This document shows, in pieces, positions 56,216 through 64,000 of a stretch of 64,000 nt of DNA. Position 1 is the first letter of the stretch, and each line of letters begins with the position of its first letter. Location: NCBI RefSeq assembly GCF_002127325.2, contig NC_035434.2, forward strand, positions 77,259,343-77,323,342, given 5' to 3'. Origin of the DNA: Helianthus annuus (Eukaryota; Streptophyta; Magnoliopsida; Asterales; Asteraceae). The position numbers were made by a program, and so were the translations under genes. Under the pieces are notes generated by a model. The model did not search any database and had not been told where the DNA came from. It saw only the letters and a list, made by a program, of their open reading frames with translations.

Positions 56216-59200
56216 TGTCACACCCTGGCTTTGCGGAAGCGTGGTTAATTTGGTGTGACTTCTTAATACCATAGCTAAATCATAACAAAGCTATATGAAT
56301 TAAAAACATGCAAGATCATCCATTAAGTTTTGAAAACCAAATACAATACCATTGTTTCAACGGGAATACACCCTAAAAACCATAATCTTGTTCAACAAAC
56401 AAGCAAACATAAACACAGTTTAAGGACTGTGACTTGTCCAGGAAATGAGTCACATTCCTTAGACCCCGGATGACCTTGGAAACTAGTGCAGCGGGAAAAC
56501 GTGCCATACCGTGCCAGATCCTTTAATTCCCTGAAATACATGTAAGTTGAAAAATCAACAATAATGTTGAGCGAGTTCATGTGTTTAGTAGGTGCGCGCA
56601 AATAAACCTTCATAACCATTGTAAGTATGAATATTTTGTAAACTCTGGTATGAAAGCAAATAAGGAAACATATCAGTTAATGTGTAACCACATGGTCCAA
56701 CCTGCGGGCGCATGGGAGGGGATAGGACAAGGTCACCACATGGTCCAACCTGCGGGCGCATGGGTGGTGTTACGACAAGGTCACCACATGGTCCAACCTG
56801 CGGGCGCATGGGTGGTGTTAAGACAAGATCACCACATGGTCCAACCTGCGGGCGCATGGGTGGTGTTAAGACATGGTCACCACATGGTCCAACCTTAGGG
56901 CTCATGGGTGGGGTTTGTTATGCTCAAATAGGCCTATCACTTGTATCCCTCGATCGTACTACGAGGACTAATGTTCTTAAGGTTTCACCTACCCAAATCA
57001 CATAACCTAATAGTTCCTTCCTTAGCTGACCATACCATGTAAGAAATATTCGTAGCCATAGTAACATGTATTTCACCCCCGCAGATTAGAAAACTGAAAA
57101 CAGTTAAGAGAAAAGGGGGACATGAACTCACAGTCGGTGCGTCTCTACCAAGTACTCCAAATCGGGCAGCTGTGCAACGACCTACATGTGCTAAATCTAT
57201 TAGACGGACGGCCGTGCCTTAGCTTTATAGTTTAAGTTTTTGGGAAATAGTTAGACAACTATTCCGTGTTTACTTTTCGTATATACTTGGTAGTTAATCT
57301 CCTTCCCAAGGATGGGGGATTTAATACATGTGCGTTCGAATTATATCATTAAGTCTCACTTAATATATTTTTATTTCTAATTCCAAAATATAAATATTTT
57401 TCTCAAAAATATTATATTTTCATTTCACATAATTTTCCCCAAAAATAATACGTTGATAAAATACGCGTTCATAAATATTTCCGTATAATGCACAAGTTAC
57501 GTTTTATCATTCGAGTGGTAATAAATATTACCAGTGTAACTTATATAGTTATCGTAGAGGCGTTCGTATTATTTTGGATCTGTTAACGTTCGAAAATATT
57601 ATTTTTACTCTAAAAATAATATTTATGTATTTTCACAAAATAATCATAAACAGTGTGGTGAAAATATATTTACTAAACATATATTTATCACGTTTAGTTT
57701 TGTGAAAATCCCACCTCCGATATTTTGTAAATAAAGTCATGGCGAAATTTATATTTCGAAAACATGTCAAAAAAAATAATTCTAACACTTGTAGTGTAAA
57801 TAATTTTAAGTGTTAGGTTTTTAGAAAAATTTCGCCAGAGTTTCCTCTGTAACTGGAGGTGGCCACGCTTTCAAGCGTATCATTTTCTTTTATAAATCAA
57901 ACCAACAGTTTTCTTATTCAATCAAAACAACGTTCGGAACAACAAACTAGTCAATAAATATGTAAATCGCAAAAATTACATGAACTTGTAGTTTTTCAAA
58001 ACTATGAAGTAAATCCCATTACTTTTAGTGGATCTTTTATAAATAGACTCGGTTTCTTTGAGAACCTTGTTTTTAAAGAAGGTACATTTCTACAACTTCT
58101 TGTCCAAAATTTATAAAAATAATTCTTTTTTTTTTAAACTTTTTGTTACACAAGTGTCTATACACTTGTGTGTTCACAAAAATCACTTTTGTTTAGGAAG
58201 GATCCGGCTTTAAAATTATGATTTCATTTTACACTTGGTCCTTCGAAAACACCACTTGTAGATCCGTAGATCTACTAGTTTAGAACTTCATTTTGTAAGA
58301 AAAATTGTTTTTACACAAGTTCATGGTTATAAGTAGTAGTGGTCTTCATCTAACCACTTTTCACACTATAACATACACTAGGTCATGTTTCATGAACATG
58401 ACTTAGTCGGGTTAGATGACGATCCGACTAACACTAGCATAAAACATCACTAAATAATCATAACAAAACAAGTCTTATAAGTTTTACACCATTATTCATC
58501 CATTAACCACTTTTTTTATCTTCTATAGTAGACTTTTAAATTTTGTTCATACATGTTCATAAATTTCAACCGTCAAAATTCTTATTAACCACTTTAGAAT
58601 AGATCAAAAAGGCGTTTAGAGTCACTTACTACTAGCTCGAGGCTAGGGAAGAAACTAGTCGGAAAACGAGTGGATAAAAGCAATGTAGTGAGGTTCTTGC
58701 GATTCCGTGAACACCGGGCTTCCTTATACGCGATCCTCCACCTTTGTATGTATTTGGAATTATAATAACAAAGCTTGAAAATGATGTGGGGGGTGTTGTG
58801 ATTCTCGGCCGTAGGTATCACAAGGGGAAAGAAAGAGTGAAGTTTGTTAGGTGTTTTGTGAAAATGGATTGCATACTCTTATGGTTAATATATAAACCCA
58901 TTTAGTATTTTATCCTCTAGATATTATGTTTACTAGATTCAAGACAATGGGATTAAAATAATTATCAAGGACAATTTGTGTCACCCCATATGGTGACCGA
59001 TCGGACTAAGGGGTTAGGGTAAATGGTTCCATCTTCAACTAGTTAGTTAAGTAAATTCTAGTTTAGTTAGGAATTAATTTAGAGTATTATGTGTGCTATA
59101 ATTTATAACGGGTGTTAGGGTATTCGGGGACCCTAACTGGCTCAGAAAAGGAAAAATAGTGTGTTGGACATTATTTTTATGTCCCGGGTTAAGTCCGGTT

Positions 59201-59772
59201 GTATGGTTGGATATTACTCCGATAAAGCGCTAAATAATTATTTAAAGTGTCGTTGATATTATTCTTAGTGGCACAACTTATTCCCGACACTTTGGAAAGT
59301 GTCTAGTATTATTTTTCTCATGTTTTGGCACTTTATTAGTTGGCTAAATGCTGAATTTTTATTTAAAGTGCTGAATTTTGTACTTAAAGTACGTTTTAGG
59401 CACATCCGGTCACTGTAATTATCTCCTAGTGACACAGTTCTACAACCCTCTTATCCCTACACTCTCTACTAGTGTAGTAAACTATCTCTGGCTCATACAG
59501 GCCTTAGAGGCAGTATCTGCCTGATGCTGGCTTTATCAGCATGTTCAATAGGTTATCCGTTCAAATGCTACTGTGCTTTTGTGCATCATGTTTGTCACTA
59601 GAGTTCAGTATGTAAATAATGTAGTGACGGAAATCAAAGTATGATGCAGGAATATACAAGTATTAGAAATCAAGTAGCAGTTCATCAGCAATTTCAGTTA
59701 AGCACAGTAATTAAGCAGTAATTAATTATTAATTAAATAGTACGGATACCTGGTTTAGTGAGGGTTGTCACA
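56216..59772 (-). repeat. Element H 5' LTR
   Basis: Nearly identical to 45764-49324: about six substitutions and a few 1-3 bp length changes by eye. The 48-bp repeat is at 56688-56917 with the same copy number. Confidence 0.93.
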
Positions 59773-60208
59773 AGCCCAAGCCTAACCCTTCACCCAAAAA
59801 GTCCTCTTGATATTTACAAAGGTATAAAGTTAAAAAGGAGGAGGATTGATTGCTTGGCAAGCTTATGGTAGGAATAAGTTCCATGCCGCTCTCGAGTGAT
59901 TCACTAAAAATACACCTTCGGCCGAGTATGAGTGATTTCCCCTGTAAGGTATGTGAACTTGTATATAAATGGAATTTTAAAAAGGTATGTTATGCCTTAA
60001 TAAATAATTTACCTTATGAAAAGTTTTTAATAAATCATGACGAATAGGATTGTAAATAAGTAAAAATAAAACCTAAACAATCTTGGAAATTCCCGACACT
60101 CTATGACAAGCCCAAAACCTTCTCTTCTACTCATTCCATTTGGGAGTGTAAGCCACATATCAAAGAGTTTTGCTTGAGGACAAGAAAAGATTCAAGTGTG
60201 GGGATATT
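59773..60208 (+). other. Element E 3' region, second part, with purine tract
   Basis: Resumes after the AGCCC duplication. A small frame at 59850-60047 has no recognisable motif. GAGGACAAGAAAAGATTC and then AAGTGTGGGGATATT (60194-60208) form the PPT touching LTR 2. Confidence 0.75.
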
Positions 60209-61850
60209 TGATGTGTGTAAAATGCAACATATAAATTACATCAAATGAGGCATAAAACTAACCCTTTTTAAGTACTAATGTTGGAAAAAGTATGTTTTTG
60301 TCTTCCTTTTGTATTTTCAGGATTAAATGAGCTCAAATTAACAAAAGAAGCAAAAAGACAGCTAAATCTAACATAAATACAAGAAAAGGAACAAAAGTGG
60401 ATTGCCCGATCCCTCGACAACATCCTCCCAAGCAAAACAGAGAAGGCAGAAGACTGAACACGCCCCGTGCTCAGCGAGCACGGGGCCGTGCCCAAGAAGC
60501 AGCAGAAAAGACAAACCTGTAGAAGCTTTTATTGCTCACCACGGGGCCGTGCCCAGTGAACACGGGGGCGTGCCCAAAGTACTGCAGGCCCATTAATTGT
60601 AATTGCGAATTACCATTATTGAAGAGAGATAGTGTCAGACGGGCACGGGGCCGTGCCCAACGGACATGGGGCCGTGCCCAGGCTTCTGTTCAGCCTATAA
60701 ATAGGAGTGCTTGGAGCCATTGCAACTCATCCCTTGGCACACCACCTCTCTCACACTTCATCCACCACCCACCACCATCACAACACCATCATCCACCACC
60801 ATCATCCATTGTCCATCATAGAGTGTGTGAGTCGTCTCGGGATCCAAGATTGATCGTAAGAGTTCTTGACAATCAAGGCCATACTTTTTATTTTTAATCT
60901 TTTGCACTTCTTAATTGGTTTTGTATTAATGACTTTAATAACTAGTTTCTTATGTTGAAGGTGATTCTTCCTTATCGTTTGTCCGTGGTGTCTTGGCATT
61001 ATTTTACTGTCTATATAAAATAAAAGATTTTCACCATTCGTATCTCCACGGTCTATATGGAGGTATGTTGGCTACCTGGTCGGGGGTTAAGGGAACGGTT
61101 TGGTAAGGGTCTTGCCCTTGTTCAGCGTTTAGAGGTCCTGCAAGGGACCTGGGTCAAATTTAGTAGGACCTCCTTCAATACCCAAAGGTATTGGATGGCG
61201 GGGGTCCAAACTCTTTGATCCCCTCATAAGTTAACTACTATTAATACTATAACCCGGCTATTTAGGACTGTATCCCTGCTGACTCAGACTACTTAGTCGA
61301 GGGTAACGTCACCTCCAAAAGAGGGGCCTACCATAATTCGCATTAATAACTTAATTAATTATCTTTCAATAATCCAACCCTTTAGGATTGTATCCTTGCT
61401 GATTCAAACTACGGGGTTGAGGGTAATGTCGCCTTCAAAAGAGGGGGCTACTACAATAACTAGGATAATCTCTTAAACAAGTGCAAAAGTGCGAAAATAA
61501 TCAAAGGTTATACTAACACACGAGTCGGATCCAAGTGATTCATCTTGTCTATCTGTTTTTATTTTTATTTTGTTTTTCAACATTTAGTTAGTTTTATTTT
61601 CTTAGTTTAAAAATCTTTTTCTAACATTTTGATTTGATTAGACGTTGAGGATAAACCGGTACTAAAAGCTCTTGTGTCCTTGGACGACCTCGGTATCTTA
61701 CTAACACTATACTACGTCCACGATGGGTGCACTTGCCCATATGTGTGTTTAGTGTTAGTAAATATCATGTTTTATAAATTTAAAACTTGGCTAAAGTGTA
61801 AAAAGGGCTTAAAATATATACCAAAGACATATACACACTCGCATGCATCA
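60209..61850 (+). repeat. Element E LTR 2 (1642 bp)
   Basis: TGATGTGTGTAAAATGC to CGCATGCATCA. Palindrome pairs and the TATA box (60694-60704) are in the same order as in LTR 1. It includes the 310-bp segment missing from LTR 1. Confidence 0.88.
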
Positions 61851-61856
61851 AGTTTT

Positions 61857-62100
61857 TGGCGCCGTTGCCGGGGACACAAGGATTTTAAGAAAGTTAGGAA
61901 TCAACGGCCTAATCATTTTTTATTTTCTTTTTATTTTTTTTAGAATTTTCTTAATTTTTCAGCTTCTGCAGAGCTCAGCACGGGTCGTGCCTGGTCGAAC
62001 ACGGGCCGTGCCCAGCAGTGTTACTGGCAGTTTTTAGTTTTCCGAGTTACAAAAGGCTGACCACGGGGCCGTGTCGGTGCAACACGGGGCCGTGTCCAAC
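61857..62100 (+). other. Second element E PBS and truncated leader
   Basis: TGGCGCCGTTGCCGGGGA (61857-61874, perfect Asp-type) is followed by the leader, with palindrome pairs at about 61977 and 62060. Homology with the first leader (to 42052) ends after CGTGTCCAACTC at 62100. Confidence 0.85.
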
Positions 62101-62312
62101 TCACATAGCGTCATGTTAATTGTTTACCTAATCCTCAAAAACGTTGGCGGTGGTTTACCTAATGGGGTTTAGGTAAACTATTTAAAAAAAGGAAAAATGT
62201 GTGATTGGTTGAAAAAGAATGGACCCCACCACATACCCATCTCTCTCTCCCCCTTCCCTCCCTCCCTCTCACTGAATCGGTGAACCTTCACCGAAAACAT
62301 CCCCCAATTCGG
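62101..62312. other. Unassigned DNA right of element E
   Basis: Contains TTTACCTAAT and GGCGGTGG motifs, which recur at 62490-62530. The MITE at 62313 may therefore sit inside another small, unresolved DNA element ending near 62555. No gene. Confidence 0.4.
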
Positions 62313-62467
62313 TAGTGGCTGATCCAGAAATTTTTTTCAGTGGGTTCGTTTTGATATATTCTTACTATTTTTTTCCAAATCATACAAGGTTTTCACTAAT
62401 TTTTTCCATTTTTTCCAAACCAAGTGGGTTCATATGAACCCACAAAATAGGACTGGATCCGCCACTG
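62313..62467. mobile_element. hAT-type MITE, 155 bp
   Basis: TIRs TAGTGGCTGATCCAG (left) and the inverse of CAGTGGCGGATCCAG (right) are flanked by an 8-bp TSD with one mismatch, CAATTCGG (62305-62312) and CAATTCAG (62468-62475). A near-palindromic GTGGGTTCATATGAACCCAC lies inside. Confidence 0.8.
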
Positions 62468-62746
62468 CAATTCAGTAACATTGATCGGTAAAAATGGTTG
62501 GCGGTGGTCACCGATCGGTGCCAAACATGTTTACCGAATCCATTCCGTATACCCTTAGTCCTCTTTGTAAGTTGTAATGATATTGTTTCAGGACACTAAC
62601 TTTAAAGAATGAAAGCTGGTGATTCAAGAAATAATCAAGTTAGGACACATATACAAGGGGAATGCGAAAGTATCTCATGGGTATGGTAATGTTGTGTAAA
62701 GGTGGGTTTTGTAAGTTTGTTAATCAGTGGTTTATAGTTGAATCTT

Positions 62747-62945
62747 GGGCATGTTTGGCTAATCTTTTTGAAACAACTTATTAATTTATTGGCTTTTTGG
62801 AAAAGTCAGTGTGGGGTGACTTATTGACTTATTGGCTTTTGCCCCTCACATACACACTCATTGCCAAACATCATTTTGGAGCTTATAACTTTTCAAAAAG
62901 CCAATAAGTCAATAAGTTATTTCAAAATCTTAGCCAAACATGCCC
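62747..62945. mobile_element. Foldback MITE, 199 bp
   Basis: Ends GGGCATGTTTGGCTAA and TTAGCCAAACATGCCC are exact inverse copies. The inner TTATTGGCTTTTTGG/CCAATAAG blocks extend the foldback. The terminal sequence is common in plant hAT-like MITEs. No clean TSD. Confidence 0.75.
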
Positions 62946-63116
62946 TTATAGGTGTACGCCAAGTGTTTGATAAAACGTCTTTTTGAAATTTGAAGGTTCA
63001 CCAAATTGGTAACTCAAAAGGTTCATGCAATCATCTTAGGTAGCTTCTTTGAGAGGGAACCAATTGCAATCAACAAGTCCAAAACATGTATTGTTCTTGA
63101 ATTTGATCATACGTTA

Positions 63117-63425
63117 GGGGAGTGGGGGTGGTCCGTGATGGCCACCCCATCACTCGTTATTATTTAACGAACACCGCCGCCACCACCTTGGTAACGAGTG
63201 ATAGGATTAACGCGTTGTTTATATCACGCGTTGAAGAATTATTGAGGTATGTGTATGACTTGTACATTGTGTATTAATATTTGTACATTGGAATCCCATC
63301 ACTAGTGATGACCACCGCCACTAAAGAATGCTTGTGAGTGATATAATACTGGTTGCTGACATGGAGAAACATGATTGGATGTTTGTGAGTGATGGAATTT
63401 CATCACTAGTGACCACCCCCACCCC
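63117..63425. mobile_element. PIF/Harbinger-type MITE, 309 bp
   Basis: TIRs GGGGAGTGGGGGTGGTC and its inverse GACCACCCCCACCCC (mismatched) are flanked by TTA (63114-63116 and 63426-63428). An empty copy of the target, GATCATACG-TTA-ATATGTAGATTG, lies at about 63457-63480. Confidence 0.8.
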
Positions 63426-63497
63426 TTAATATGTAGATTGTAACCACTCACAATTAGATCATACGTTAATATGTAGATTGAAACCACTCACAATTAG
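63426..63497. repeat. 40-bp tandem duplication
   Basis: ATATGTAGATTG(T/A)AACCACTCACAATTAG occurs at about 63429-63457 and 63469-63497. One copy's target site holds the MITE at 63117 and the other is empty. Confidence 0.8.
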
Positions 63498-63547
63498 TAA
63501 TTGTTAATTTACAATTTACATTATTTGCCTGTAGGGAAGATCACATC

Positions 63548-64000
63548 ATGGGTAGACCTGCGAAAAATTTTTTAGTACACTTCAGCCAGCAGAGAAGGTC
63601 TATCCGCGATACTGCCGACATCATGAATATCTGGCGACGCGATGACGAAAGTTTAGAAGATTTTATTACTCGTTACAACAAAGAAGTGCTCGAGATAGGA
63701 GATGTTCATGAGCACCTGATCAGAGCACAGTTTAAGTATGTCGTCCGGTGTGACGACATGATAAAGGTCTTGTCTGAAACGGAGGGGCTACCAAAAAGCA
63801 GGGAAAAGCTGATGGCGGCAGCTAAGGTGTACGCCCAGACTGAGAAAAACCTCAGCACCAACAGACCGCCACCACCGTACAGTCGCCCAACAGACTTAGG
63901 CCCGAGCAGCGGGAAGAAGTTTAAAAAAAGTCGGCGCGACTCGAGTTCAGGAAATTATTCATCTGAAGATGCACGAGCTACCATCAACAAGCTCGCTGCG
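63548..64000 (+). CDS. gag: Retrotransposon Gag, partial, runs off the window
   Basis: 151 codons open from the ATG at 63548 to the window end, with no stop. The first 60 residues read FLVHFSQQRRSIRDTADIMN then RRDDESLEDFITRYNKEV, the C-terminal half of a Retrotrans_gag-type capsid domain as in the Tat lineage. A basic, Ser/Pro-rich linker follows (PPPPYSRP, KKFKKSRRDSSS). The Met is internal to the domain, so the N-terminal half is missing, either deleted or outside the frame. Element boundaries are not visible. It is a different Gag type from A-H. Confidence 0.75.
   Translation, partial: MGRPAKNFLVHFSQQRRSIRDTADIMNIWRRDDESLEDFITRYNKEVLEIGDVHEHLIRAQFKYVVRCDDMIKVLSETEGLPKSREKLMAAAKVYAQTEKNLSTNRPPPPYSRPTDLGPSSGKKFKKSRRDSSSGNYSSEDARATINKLAA

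Larger units (their letters stand above)
45764..59772 (-). mobile_element. Element H: chromovirus-type Ty3/gypsy element nested in E, minus strand
   Basis: LTRs of 3561 and 3557 bp, nearly identical, are flanked by the perfect TSD AGCCC (45759-45763 and 59773-59777). A tRNA-iMet PBS is on the minus strand next to the right LTR and the purine tract GGGGGGAGAA next to the left. The interior has hairpin-rich leader, a second truncated gag, an open gag, and a frameshifted pol ending in a chromodomain. Confidence 0.95.
40473..62100 (+). mobile_element. Element E: Athila-like Gag-protease-only element, tandem form, split by H
   Basis: Order: LTR (40473-41802), tRNA-Asp-type PBS, leader, gag-protease, 3' region, element H insertion, rest of 3' region, purine tract, LTR (60209-61850), a second PBS and about 225 bp of leader that stops abruptly at 62100. 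The second LTR being followed by a PBS means two copies once shared this LTR. No RT, RNase H or integrase exists between gag-protease and the 3' LTR, so E is non-autonomous. Confidence 0.85.

Noticed and set aside
62101..62560. A complete DNA element around the hAT MITE
   Set aside because: Recurring GGCGGTGG and TTTACC motifs hint at one, but matching termini and a TSD could not be found.

Overview
The window looks like heterochromatic, gene-poor DNA from a flowering plant, most likely a eudicot. Nested plant LTR retrotransposons, MITEs, a MULE and a Helitron-like end point to this. An Asteraceae-type genome is possible, but that is only an impression. I find no convincing host gene, rRNA gene or CRISPR array. 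Almost every long reading frame belongs to a Ty3/gypsy element or is a by-product of low-complexity sequence.

Layout. 1-5816: small DNA elements. These are a tRNA-like/hAT-like end (1-201), a 1.4-kb MULE with a perfect 9-bp target duplication (556-1961), a long foldback MITE (2469-2902), a Helitron-like element (about 3717-4578) and a CCACC-rich low-complexity element (about 4746-5685). 5817-22627: two small non-autonomous LTR elements, A (minus, 5817-7288) and B (plus, 7293-22627). B's 5' LTR is split by a 14-kb Athila-like element C (7349-21363, TSD ATCAC). C has a broken gag, an intact-looking pol and a separate ORF-1-like gene with its own TATA box and 5' intron. 22911-40472: a G-rich foldback split by element D (minus chromovirus-type gypsy, 23178-40386). 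D is itself split by element G (minus, 29167-35192, TSD TAGAG). 40473-62100: an Athila-like gag-protease-only element E, split by element H (minus chromovirus-type gypsy, 45764-59772, TSD AGCCC). E's second LTR is followed by another PBS and a truncated leader. 62101-64000: three small MITEs and a gag reading frame that runs off the window.

How the parts work together. C has recognisable active-site residues in RT, RNase H and integrase. E keeps only Gag-protease, G keeps only Gag, and D and H carry catalytic-residue losses and frameshifts. G and H nevertheless have nearly identical LTR pairs, which suggests recent mobilisation by enzymes supplied from elsewhere.

Main discovery candidate. 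Several distinct element families carry arrays of short palindromes with fixed spacing and a family-specific core. C has pairs of 12-bp CG-rich palindromes always 20 bp apart. E has CACGG...CCGTG palindromes 20-21 bp apart. D has a 16-bp GATCGGATGGCNATCC unit in runs. H has nine 19-nt hairpins with a 20-bp period and compensatory stem changes. G has a TCGCG...CGCGA double palindrome. In C, D, E and G the arrays lie just upstream of a TATA-like box. In C, E and H they also occur in leaders or introns. This looks like a convergent regulatory architecture and deserves a systematic search.
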